This document shows, in pieces, positions 7,575 to 15,517 of a stretch of DNA of 64,000 nt. The translations under genes were made by a program, and so were the position numbers. Positions within the stretch are counted from its first letter, which is position 1. Each line of letters starts with the position of its first letter. The notes beneath the pieces are model-generated. The model saw nothing but the letters and a program-made list of their open reading frames with translations. It did not search any database and was not told where the DNA came from. Source of the stretch: Salinicola endophyticus (GTDB taxonomy: Bacteria > Pseudomonadota > Gammaproteobacteria > Pseudomonadales > Halomonadaceae); the NCBI RefSeq assembly GCF_040536835.1, contig NZ_CP159578.1, positions 3,720,001 to 3,784,000 on the forward strand. The letters run 5' to 3'.

Positions 7575-8563
7575 GCGGCCACCTCGGTACCCAAGCGACG
7601 ACTCAACAGCAGGGCGAAACGTTCACGCGACAGCCAGCGTGCCGCCATCGCACCGAGCCCCGTTTCGAGCGTCTTGTAAGGCTCCTGCAGCGCGATCCAC
7701 GGACTGGCTGCGAGCGCCTGACGCATCAGGGCCACGGCGAAGGAGCCATCCCCCAGCTGCACCGCTCGCCTTGCCAGATAGCGTAGCTGATAAGCCCGGG
7801 CACGCGCGCCGTGACGCGCCAGCAGCTCAGGCGCGTATGCCTGCGCCTTGGAGATCGCCCGCTCCCAGCTTTCGTACTGACGAATCACGTTGGAGGAGAG
7901 CCCGCCGATCACGATGCGATAGTCGGTGAGCAGGCCGTCGATGCCCTCGAAGCGGCAGCCGTACCCGGCGATCATGCGCAGCCACAGCTCGATGTCCTCC
8001 GACTGGCGGAAGCTCTCGTCGAACCAGCACAGGCGCCCGGGCTCTTGCGGATGCACGAAGGCGACACGGTCCAGAGCGCGACGCCGAATCACCGGCGCCG
8101 ACCCATTGCCCACCGGGTTGCGCGTGAGGACGTGGCGCGCCTCGACGCCGGTCAGCCGGGGCTGCTGGCTGACACCGAGCGGGCGGCCTTCGGCGTCGAT
8201 CAGGCGCGAGCCGGAATAACTGACGTCGACCGCGTCATCGGCATTGAGATGGATGAAGTGCAGTGCGAGTTTGGTCGGGTCCCAGCGGTCATCGGAGTCC
8301 AGCAGCGCGATGTAACGCCCGCGGGCCACCGCGATGCCACTGTTGCGGGCGCCTGCGAGGCCCCGGTTGCGCTGGGTCACGATACGGATGCGCTCATCCG
8401 CAAACCCTCGGCACACCTGCATGCTGTTATCGAGGGAGCCGTCGTCGACGATGATGAGCTCGAAATCCTGGAACGTCTGATCGAGCACCGATTGGATCGC
8501 CTCGCCGACGAACGCTTCCACATTGTAGACGGGCATGATGACGGAGATGGTGGGCAGGGTCAT
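7571..8563 (-). CDS. Glycosyltransferase family 2 (EPS assembly)
   Basis: A 330-residue GT-A enzyme. It begins with SVIMPVYNVE, then the IIVDDGS metal/nucleotide site, and has the acidic LLDSDDRWDP (DxD region) near residue 100. The C-terminal part is helical. A paralogous GT2 lies upstream at 9106-10035, and both share the late block G-LL-YR-GGLS-N. It is preceded by an untranslated stretch of 542 bases holding a sigma-54-like element and an IS remnant, so it may have its own promoter rather than rely on the flippase operon. Donor sugar unknown. Confidence 0.85.
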   Translation of the reverse strand: MTLPTISVIMPVYNVEAFVGEAIQSVLDQTFQDFELIIVDDGSLDNSMQVCRGFADERIRIVTQRNRGLAGARNSGIAVARGRYIALLDSDDRWDPTKLALHFIHLNADDAVDVSYSGSRLIDAEGRPLGVSQQPRLTGVEARHVLTRNPVGNGSAPVIRRRALDRVAFVHPQEPGRLCWFDESFRQSEDIELWLRMIAGYGCRFEGIDGLLTDYRIVIGGLSSNVIRQYESWERAISKAQAYAPELLARHGARARAYQLRYLARRAVQLGDGSFAVALMRQALAASPWIALQEPYKTLETGLGAMAARWLSRERFALLLSRRLGTEVAA

Positions 8564-8947
8564 GGCGGATACTCCAAGTGAATAAAGAAATTGGGTGAAG
8601 CAAGTGTCTTTACTCTTTGAGTATCAAAAACCGTGCCAACTTTTATTTTTAATATAAATCAAAGACTTGAGAAACATGCCGCCTTGATCACACCGACTGC
8701 CTGCGCTCATCACTGCAGATTGCGACGCCCGCCTTCTCCGATTTCGCAATTTGCCCGCGTTTCGAGAAGAAATCGCCTGGGGGTCGCGCGCAAGTCTTGT
8801 CGCGACCGCGTGCCGCGGCCAGACGACGCGACCCTCGAGGAGCCACTGGCGAGAAAGCGCGAGCGCGACAGGCGTGTGGTGAAATTAAGCGGGATGAAAG
8901 AAGTATGGTGAAAGAAGAGTGACGCGTGACTCTGATGACAGGACTAG
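8564..8947. other. Intergenic stretch between the two GT2 genes, left of the IS remnant
   Basis: No convincing gene. The part next to the GT2 start (8570-8690) is markedly AT-rich and contains the sigma-54-like element described separately. The rest is of ordinary GC and shows no clear structure. A 92-codon frame at 8633-8911 has no plausible ribosome site or protein-like composition. Confidence 0.6.
8623..8638 (-). promoter_or_regulatory. Sigma-54-like promoter of the distal glycosyltransferase pair
   Basis: On the minus strand the site is TGGCACGGTTTTTGAT. The seven-base -24 block TGGCACG is perfect and the spacing is right, but the -12 block is TTGA rather than TTGC. It lies 60-75 bases before the GT2 start codon. 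The same deviation occurs at 11589-11604. Confidence 0.45.
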
Positions 8948-9105
8948 GTTCTGTACGAAAAGTCAGCGAGCGAAGGCAAGACAAGACAAGGCAAAAATCG
9001 GCGAAAACGGACCGGGCTGGCGCACCAGTTTACGGGGTGTAAATGAGCATGTTGAGCCGATTTTTAACGCCGTATTGCCGAGTGCAGGTAGTTTTCGTAC
9101 AAAAC
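8948..9105. mobile_element. 158-bp MITE-like / transposase-less IS remnant
   Basis: The ends are GTTCTGTACGAAAAGT and, on the other strand, GTTTTGTACGAAAACT, an inverted repeat matching at 14 of 16 positions. The flanks are CTAG on the left and TTAG on the right, which fit the YTAR target preference of IS5-type elements. Inside, AAAATCGGC and GCCGATTTT form a second inverted pair. There is no room for a transposase, so it is a non-autonomous or collapsed element. It abuts the stop codon of the upstream glycosyltransferase. Confidence 0.6.
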
Positions 9106-10035
9106 TTAGGCGAATAGCCGCATGCGCAGGGTACGAGGCAGCAGCGGACTGACCAGTGATCCCACCAGGGTCATCAGGCCCCGGCGTCGATCGCGAAAGA
9201 AGGCCCGCGGCGAGTTGGCCACTCCGACCAGCGCGAAACGCGGTGCCAGCCAGGGCGAGCTCCCCGCGCGCAGCGCCCGGCGTGCCAGATAGCGACAGTA
9301 GAGCGCACGCGCGGCGGCGGCATCGAAATCCGCCGCGTAGTCCCGCGTCAGCTGCTGCCAGCCGTCGTACATGGCGCGCAGATTGGCCGACAGCCCGCCG
9401 GCCGAGAGTCGATACCCCACCAGCAGAACGTCCATGCCGCGAATGTGGCGCCCCTGCTTGACGACACGCGCCAGCCACTCCTGATCCTCGGCGTACTGCA
9501 TGCCTCGGCGAAAGCCACCACTGGCACGCCAGCACTCGCGGCTGACGACCAGATTGGAACTGGTGCAGACCGGGTTCTCCCCCAGGACATCTTCGAGCGT
9601 CAGGGCCTCCGGCGGTACCGTCGAGACAGTCTGCGCCCGTGCCAGATCGGTGCCCTCGCCGAGTAGAAAAGCGATCTTGGCAAAACTCATATCGAGCTGC
9701 GGCGCCTGGCGATGGTACTGCCAGTGGCGTTCGAGCTTGGTGGGATGCCACACGTCGTCGGCATCGAGAAACGCGATCCACTCCCCTTCAGCGCGATCCG
9801 CGCCGGCATTGCGCGCCGCGGCGACACCGCCATTCGCCAGGGCGAGCACGCGAATACGCGCGTCGCGCGCCTGCAGAGCCTGCAGCCGCGCCAGAGAGTC
9901 ATCGGTGGAGCCATCGTCGATGAGCCAGAGTTCGAAGTGAGGCTCCGTCTGGCACAGCACGCTCGCGACCGTCTCCTCGATACTGTCGGCGGCGTTGTAG
10001 ACCGGAATCACGACGGAAAACCTCGGCCGAGTCAT
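9106..10035 (-). CDS. Glycosyltransferase family 2 (EPS assembly)
   Basis: A 309-residue GT-A enzyme starting RFSVVIPVYN a few residues in. It has LWLIDDGSTDDS, the acidic site IAFLDADDVWHP and a helical C-terminus. The open frame extends upstream into the flippase gene, but the ATG at 10035 overlaps the flippase stop as ATGA and is directly followed by the conserved GT2 N-terminus. Its stop codon lies in the four-base flank of the IS remnant. It should transfer one sugar during lipid-linked repeat assembly. It is paralogous to the GT2 at 7571-8563. Confidence 0.87.
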   Translation of the reverse strand: MTRPRFSVVIPVYNAADSIEETVASVLCQTEPHFELWLIDDGSTDDSLARLQALQARDARIRVLALANGGVAAARNAGADRAEGEWIAFLDADDVWHPTKLERHWQYHRQAPQLDMSFAKIAFLLGEGTDLARAQTVSTVPPEALTLEDVLGENPVCTSSNLVVSRECWRASGGFRRGMQYAEDQEWLARVVKQGRHIRGMDVLLVGYRLSAGGLSANLRAMYDGWQQLTRDYAADFDAAAARALYCRYLARRALRAGSSPWLAPRFALVGVANSPRAFFRDRRRGLMTLVGSLVSPLLPRTLRMRLFA

Positions 10036-11399
10036 GCGCAAGCCCTCTTGAACGGCATCCGTGAAACGATGCCACCATCTTGCCTCAGACACCAAATCGA
10101 GCCCGGAATCAGGATCAGTGCCAGCCCCGCCACATAGGCGCCCGCGGCAGCCATCAATCCCCAGCCGGCAAAGGCCGCCAGGCCACCCAGCGCCGCTGCC
10201 GTCGCCAGGCTGCTCATCATCGCCTCGACCCCCGGCTGGTCGAGCGCTCGCAACCAGGCGCTGGCCACCGCTGCGAAGATCATCGGCATCGCCCCGAGCC
10301 CCAGTATCGACACCAAGGGCGCCGACGGCGTCCACTGCACCCCGAAGATCAGCGGTACATACCAGGGCGCCAGGCACACCTGCAGCAGCAGTAACGGCAG
10401 GAACACCACCAGCGCCAGCATCAGCCCCTTGTGGCACCGGCGCCGGCGCTCCGCCAGATCATCCGCGCGGCAAATGTAGGGGAACAGGATCTGCCCCAGC
10501 GCCATCACGAAGGAGGTGGTGATACCGAGACCGGCATTGAACGCAAAGTAGTAGATACCCAGGGCCTTGACCCCGAAGACGGCGCCCACGATCAGTTTGT
10601 CGAGCTGGGTGCGGGCGACATTGACCATCTCGGTGATCAGGACACCGACGGCGAACCCCATGAAGGCGCGCCAGGGCACATGCCCCGCCTCGGGTTGCGG
10701 CATCCAGCGTTTGGCACGACGCACGAGCACCAGCCACACCGGGGCGGTGACCAGCTTGGGCAGCACGATGGCCCAGGCACTCGGCCATATCAGAACGAAG
10801 AGCAGCGTCAGCAGGTGATCGCTGACGTTCTGCACGGTGGCGATCCGCGCGATCGTGCCGAAACGCTCTTCACGCATGAGCAGAAACACCTGCACCAGGC
10901 CCGCCGGCATGAACAGATAGACGCCGGAAAGCAGCGCCAGCATCAGCGGAATCTCGCGCATGCCGAAGAGGTGCAGAGCGCCGGCCAGGGCGAGTTGAAT
11001 CGCCGCGACCCCGACACACCAGCACCAGAACAGTCTGAAGGCCGTGTTGCAGGTGGCCGCCAGGGCATCCTCGCTGGCAGCGATAATGCGCTGGCCGACC
11101 CCTGCGTTGGCCAGCGCTCTGACCACTTCGAACAGACTCAGGGCCAGTGCCGCCACACCCATGATGGTAGGCGACACCTGTCGGGCGATCACCACGATCG
11201 CCAGGATACGCACGACGCGGTTGATCATCTCGGCGCTACCGAAGGCGACCAGGCCACGTAGTAGCGGGCTGTTCTCCCGACGAGCAAGGTGAGAGCGAAA
11301 TGCGAATGGGTTCATGTCTGGCCCCGGCTGATGTGCTGTGGTTCGAAGTCTTCGCCTACCCCATTCAATAATCGGGCCAATTCCAAAAAGCTTTTTCAT
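10032..11399 (-). CDS. Wzx-like polysaccharide flippase (MOP superfamily)
   Basis: Up to 455 residues with about 12 hydrophobic segments and the early motif SAEMINRVVRILAIVVIAR typical of PST/Wzx transporters. It should flip the undecaprenyl-linked EPS repeat to the periplasm. A second in-frame ATG at 11315 (MNPFAFRSHLARRENSPLL) would give 427 residues and also fits the family, so the first 28 residues are uncertain. It is the first gene of the leftward glycosyltransferase operon and is divergent from the initiating transferase. Confidence 0.82.
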   Translation of the reverse strand: MKKLFGIGPIIEWGRRRLRTTAHQPGPDMNPFAFRSHLARRENSPLLRGLVAFGSAEMINRVVRILAIVVIARQVSPTIMGVAALALSLFEVVRALANAGVGQRIIAASEDALAATCNTAFRLFWCWCVGVAAIQLALAGALHLFGMREIPLMLALLSGVYLFMPAGLVQVFLLMREERFGTIARIATVQNVSDHLLTLLFVLIWPSAWAIVLPKLVTAPVWLVLVRRAKRWMPQPEAGHVPWRAFMGFAVGVLITEMVNVARTQLDKLIVGAVFGVKALGIYYFAFNAGLGITTSFVMALGQILFPYICRADDLAERRRRCHKGLMLALVVFLPLLLLQVCLAPWYVPLIFGVQWTPSAPLVSILGLGAMPMIFAAVASAWLRALDQPGVEAMMSSLATAAALGGLAAFAGWGLMAAAGAYVAGLALILIPGSIWCLRQDGGIVSRMPFKRACA

Positions 11400-11473
11400 G
11401 GCAAGCCGTTAGCCATTTTTCCCGAGGCTGAATTGGCGTTTTTCGGCGCCGACATCGCAAATTGACATGCCAT

Positions 11474-11491
11474 TTGCATTCGACGATGCAA
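11474..11491. promoter_or_regulatory. Dyad TTGCAT-N6-ATGCAA between flippase and initiating transferase
   Basis: Perfect 6-bp arms with a six-base spacer in the divergent intergenic region. TTGCA/TGCAA half-sites are the kind bound by LuxO-class activators, and related TTGCAA hexamers occur in the H-NOX intergenic region. The adjacent minus-strand stretch 11456-11472 looks like a sigma-54 site but has eleven bases between GG and GC, so I did not call it. Confidence 0.35.
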
Positions 11492-11588
11492 GCTGCAACC
11501 CAGGGGGCCTCCAGGCCCTGTCAAAGACTTGGCCCGACACCCCAAAAAACAAAACAAGTAATTGTTTATTATAAATAAAAATAAAATC

Positions 11589-11604
11589 TGGCACGATTTA
11601 TGAC
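11589..11604 (+). promoter_or_regulatory. Sigma-54-like promoter of the initiating transferase
   Basis: Plus strand TGGCACGATTTATGAC: a perfect TGGCACG block, correct spacing, but -12 block ATGA rather than TTGC. It lies about 45-60 bases before the ATG at 11650, downstream of an AT-rich tract (11555-11587). Confidence 0.4.
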
Positions 11605-11649
11605 ACGTCTTCTCCAGATAGCTCACTCGCTTGCCACTGGAGAGTCACC

Positions 11650-13065
11650 ATGAACACTGCCAACCTCGACATCCGTACCGCCAACGCCTCCGCCTCACCG
11701 GCCCCGCAGCAGACGCTGGAGACCACGCCCCTGTTCGGCATGCCGCTGGTGGCGGCCTCGCGGCAGGCAGCCGTTACCGCCATCATCGAGCGTGCCGCTC
11801 AGGGCACGCCGACGACGATCAACTTCATCAACGCGCACTGTGTCAACGTGGCCCGCCGCGATGCGCAGTATCGCGAGAGCCTGGCCCATACCGACCTGCT
11901 GCTGCCGGATGGCTCGGGCATTCGCATCGCCTCCAAGCTGGCCGGCGCGCCGCTGGGCGACAATCTCAACGGCACTGACCTGTTCCCGGCCCTGTGCGAA
12001 AGCGCCGCCACTCAGGGACTCTCTATCTACCTGCTGGGTGGCAGCCCGGGCACCGCGGCCCGAGCCGCCGACGCCATGCAGCAGCGCTATCCGGGACTGA
12101 ACGTCGCGGGCACCCAGCACGGCTTCTTCGCGGCCGAGGAGACGGAGCTTCTGATCTCGCGCATCAATCGGGCAAAACCGGACCTGCTGTTCGTGGGCTT
12201 CGGCGTGCCGATTCAGGAGAATTGGATCGCCGAGAACCGCCACCATCTGCAGGTCCCCGTCGTGCTGGGTGTCGGCGGCCTGTTCGACTACTACGCCGAC
12301 AACGTCACTCGCGCCCCGGCCTGGGTACGCCGCTGCGGCTGCGAGTGGGTATGGCGCCTGGCCCAGGAGCCCCGCCGCCTGGCCCAGCGTTACCTCGTCG
12401 GCAACGTGACCTTCCTCGCGCACGCCACCCTGGCCGGACTGCAGGCACGCCTCGCCCGCACCCGCTTCCATGCCGCGCTCAAGCGCCTGATGGACGTGAC
12501 GATCGCCGGTTCCGCGCTGCTGGTACTCGCCCCGCTGTTCGCGCTCATCTCGCTGGCCATCCGCACCGAGGATCGCGGCCCGGCGCTGTTCCGCCAGCGC
12601 CGTATCGGCGCCAACGGCAAGCCCTTCATGATGCTGAAGTTCCGCTCCATGGTGCGGGATGCCGAGGCGCGTCGCGCCGAGCTGCTCGCCCGCAGCGAAC
12701 GTGACGGCGTCTGCTTCAAGATGAAACGCGATCCGCGCATCACCCGCGTGGGCGCCTGGCTGCGCAAGACCTCACTCGACGAGCTGCCGCAACTGATCAA
12801 TGTGCTGCGCGGCGAGATGTCGATCGTCGGCCCGCGCCCCGCGCTGCCGGACGAAGTCGTCACCTACCGCGACGCCAGCTGGCAGCGCCTGGGCGGCAAA
12901 CCCGGCATCACCTGCACCTGGCAGGTCTCGGGCCGCGCCGACATTCCGTTCGAGCAGCAGGTCGTCATGGACATCGACTACCTGCAAAGCCGCAGCATCC
13001 TTCGCGACTTCGGGCTGATGCTGCGCACGGTCCCCGCCGTTCTCAGCCGTCGCGGCGCCTACTGA
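11650..13065 (+). CDS. Fused WecG/TagA glycosyltransferase and undecaprenyl-phosphate sugar transferase
   Basis: A 471-residue two-domain protein. Residues about 28-265 are a GT26 (WecG/TagA/CpsF) domain: INFINAHCVNVARR, LLPDGSGIRIASK, GVGGLFDYYAD and the distal WVWRLAQEPRRLAQRY are all present. Residues about 275-471 are a small phosphoglycosyl transferase: a single membrane segment (281-303), the KFRSM motif, the catalytic Asp-Glu pair at D377-E378 in TSLDELPQL, and IVGPRPALP. The C-terminal part would load the first sugar phosphate on undecaprenyl phosphate and the N-terminal part add the second sugar. The ribosome site GGAGAG precedes the ATG. Confidence 0.88.
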   Translation: MNTANLDIRTANASASPAPQQTLETTPLFGMPLVAASRQAAVTAIIERAAQGTPTTINFINAHCVNVARRDAQYRESLAHTDLLLPDGSGIRIASKLAGAPLGDNLNGTDLFPALCESAATQGLSIYLLGGSPGTAARAADAMQQRYPGLNVAGTQHGFFAAEETELLISRINRAKPDLLFVGFGVPIQENWIAENRHHLQVPVVLGVGGLFDYYADNVTRAPAWVRRCGCEWVWRLAQEPRRLAQRYLVGNVTFLAHATLAGLQARLARTRFHAALKRLMDVTIAGSALLVLAPLFALISLAIRTEDRGPALFRQRRIGANGKPFMMLKFRSMVRDAEARRAELLARSERDGVCFKMKRDPRITRVGAWLRKTSLDELPQLINVLRGEMSIVGPRPALPDEVVTYRDASWQRLGGKPGITCTWQVSGRADIPFEQQVVMDIDYLQSRSILRDFGLMLRTVPAVLSRRGAY

Positions 13066-13089
13066 GACGCTGACCCGGAGCGCAGCCGC

Positions 13090-15222
13090 TCAATCCGAAT
13101 CCAGACTGGCGAACAGGTCGCGGGCGTGGTCGATCACGCCCGCGACCTGTTCGCGCAGGGCCGGCAGGCGGGCCGCCGCGGCCTCAGGCGGCAGCGCCCG
13201 ATAGGCCTCGACTGCCGCCATCAGCGAGAAGGCGCCGAAGTTACCCGACACCCCCTTGAGACTATGCGCGGCCCGTTCGATCTCATCCGCGCTGTCGTGC
13301 GCGTGACCCGCCTCCAGCTCCTGTATCAACCTTTCGAAATCATCGATCGCCACCTTCAGCAGCAGATCACGCCGCGATGCGGGGAGCGGTTTGAACAGGG
13401 TACGAAAATAGTCGGGCTCGATCGGGGCCGGTAGCGCTTCATCCTGCGCCCGTGCCGTCGCGTCGGGCAGCGCCTCGACGTCGCTTGCCCCGTCGAGCGA
13501 CGCGGTATCAAGCACGCGCCGCAGCACCGCAGAGAGCCGCTGACGATCGACCGGCTTGGTCATCGCCTCGCTGAACCCGCGTGCCCGTAACCCGGCGAGT
13601 TCTTCCCGGCTGGCATGCGCAGTGACCGCGACGATGGGTAGACGCTGCCATCGCGGATCCGCCGCCGAGCGAATGCACGCCACCGCCTCCTCCCCGGACA
13701 TGCGTGGCATGCGCAGGTCCATCAGCACGGCGTCGTACGCAACGTCCCCGTCCAGCACCTTTTCCACGGCCTCGTCGCCATCACAGGCGATGTCGCTGAC
13801 GTAACCCATGACCTGCAGCAGCTGGGTCAGCACGACACGGTTGGTCTCGATGTCATCGACGACGAGTACCCGAGGCTCGTCGCGATCGAGCCGGGGGCCA
13901 GCAGTCTCTTGCACTCCGGAGACGTCATACGCCACGCCGGGCGACGCCTCGTCAGCCGCCAGCGGCAGCGACAGCACGACGCCGGCGCGTGCCCGGACGT
14001 TCAGCGGCCGTATCTGGGCCCCGATCGTAGTTGCCAGACGCTGCAGCAGCGCCCGCCGACGCGGGTCGGCCGCCAGAGGGTCCTGTTCGTCCCCCGGGCA
14101 GGAGAGCCGGATATCCAACCGCCCCGATCGCCGCTGGGTGCCAATCCGAATCGGCATGCCCCGTTCCGCCAGCCGCTCGATATAGACATTGAGGATCTGG
14201 CACAAGCGCACCGGATCAGTAACCAGCGTGAGCTCCGTCGCCGACGCTGTCTCCAGCTCGAGTGGCGGCGTCGGCCCGGAGCGCCCGCCGCCCTGCCAGA
14301 AACGGATGACATCCTCGAGCTGCCGGTGGATATCCACCCGCTGCGGCCAGTACTCCAGCGCGCCCTCTTCGGCCTGCGCCATGTCGACGATATCTTCGAT
14401 ATAGCGATGCAGCTGGTTGGCGGCATCCTGGGCGATGCCGAGCCGCTCGCGCTGATCGACACGCAAGGCGTCCAGCGAGAGCAGATCCAGCATCCCCAGG
14501 ATACCGTTCAGCGGCGTACGGATGTCGTGGCTGATGGCGGCGAGAAAGTCGGCCTTGACCCGCAGCGCCGTTTCGGCGGCACGGCGACTCTCGCGCAGGG
14601 CGTCGCTGAGCCGGGTCAACTGCCTGACTCGCCGCTCGGCCACCAGCGCCAGGGCCCGCGCCCGGCGCTCCGAGGTGCGCTGCTCGGTGATGTCCTGCAC
14701 CGCCCCGATGAACGACACGAAACGACCCTGGTCGTCGACTTCCTTGCGAATGATCCAGCGTATCCAGCGAACCTCGCCATCACGCAGAATGCGACAGTCG
14801 TACTCATGGTCTATTCCCGCTGCCGCGGATTGATGGAACTCGGCTTCCGCGCGCTGTATCTTGTCGCGATCGAAGGGGTGGATGGCCTCCCATAGCGTTT
14901 GCTCACTGGGCTTGGCCTCGGTGCTGATCCCCAGGAGGCTGTTGAAGGCGGGTGATGCCGCCAGCTGGCTGCCGCGATAGCGGTGAAAGGTGGCCATTCT
15001 CGCCGTGCGTTGCGCGCGAATCAGATGCTGCGTCTCGCGCTCCAGCCTGGCGCGCAGATCGGACTCGCGCTCCATCAGTTGCTCGTTGGCCTGCAGCAGC
15101 TCCCGGCTACGCCGCTCGAGAATCGTCTCTGCCTCTTCTCGTGCGGCTTCTGAGCGCTGCAGCCGGCGTGTCAGACGCTCGATCCGCGCCTTGGCGGATG
15201 CGCTATCAGGGGGTGTCGCCAC
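13090..15222 (-). CDS. Soluble hybrid histidine kinase, PAS-HisKA-degenerate HATPase-REC-HPt
   Basis: A 710-residue cytoplasmic protein without membrane segments. Order: coiled coil (15-75), PAS fold with PAC (about 80-180), HisKA with H232 in AAISHDIRTPLNG, an ATPase-like region (about 295-422), a receiver with D502 in LMDLRMP, and an HPt domain with H653 in AAHSLKG. The ATPase region keeps DPVRLCQIL but lacks the Asn of the N-box, and CPGDEQ stands where the DxGxG box should be; no G2 box is seen. It may therefore be a poor kinase that works mainly as a phosphorelay or phosphatase. Soluble hybrid kinases are the usual H-NOX partners, and this is the only kinase at the locus. The pairing is inference. 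Confidence 0.85.
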   Translation of the reverse strand: MATPPDSASAKARIERLTRRLQRSEAAREEAETILERRSRELLQANEQLMERESDLRARLERETQHLIRAQRTARMATFHRYRGSQLAASPAFNSLLGISTEAKPSEQTLWEAIHPFDRDKIQRAEAEFHQSAAAGIDHEYDCRILRDGEVRWIRWIIRKEVDDQGRFVSFIGAVQDITEQRTSERRARALALVAERRVRQLTRLSDALRESRRAAETALRVKADFLAAISHDIRTPLNGILGMLDLLSLDALRVDQRERLGIAQDAANQLHRYIEDIVDMAQAEEGALEYWPQRVDIHRQLEDVIRFWQGGGRSGPTPPLELETASATELTLVTDPVRLCQILNVYIERLAERGMPIRIGTQRRSGRLDIRLSCPGDEQDPLAADPRRRALLQRLATTIGAQIRPLNVRARAGVVLSLPLAADEASPGVAYDVSGVQETAGPRLDRDEPRVLVVDDIETNRVVLTQLLQVMGYVSDIACDGDEAVEKVLDGDVAYDAVLMDLRMPRMSGEEAVACIRSAADPRWQRLPIVAVTAHASREELAGLRARGFSEAMTKPVDRQRLSAVLRRVLDTASLDGASDVEALPDATARAQDEALPAPIEPDYFRTLFKPLPASRRDLLLKVAIDDFERLIQELEAGHAHDSADEIERAAHSLKGVSGNFGAFSLMAAVEAYRALPPEAAAARLPALREQVAGVIDHARDLFASLDSD

Positions 15223-15517
15223 GGCGGGCTCCTCATGTCGTTCGCGCCTCGTCTCTCAGCGTAGCGCAGACAAGCTTATGATTAAGCAATGTCTGAATCG
15301 TGCCGTGCTTGCCCAGAAGATGTTGAACCCGCCTCGGTGCCCATCGGCCCCTTTCTTCCTTACCCCGGCTACGTGTAACGGCCCGCCCTCCCTGCGCCTG
15401 GATGCGATCGACACACTCCGAACTCGACCCGACACCCCGGCACCAATCGCGCGATGCAACGCCGGCTCAACGGTCATCGGTGTTAAGCTAGCCCCTCGAT
15501 TTTCTGGGACTTTTGCC

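Noticed and set aside
8633..8911. 92-codon plus-strand frame between the GT2 genes
   Set aside because: It begins in AT-rich promoter-like DNA, has no ribosome site, and its translation is Arg/Ala-rich without any protein-like motif.
11456..11472. Minus-strand TGGCATGTCAATTTGCG upstream of the flippase as a sigma-54 promoter
   Set aside because: GG and GC are eleven bases apart; sigma-54 promoters require ten. Left as a near miss.
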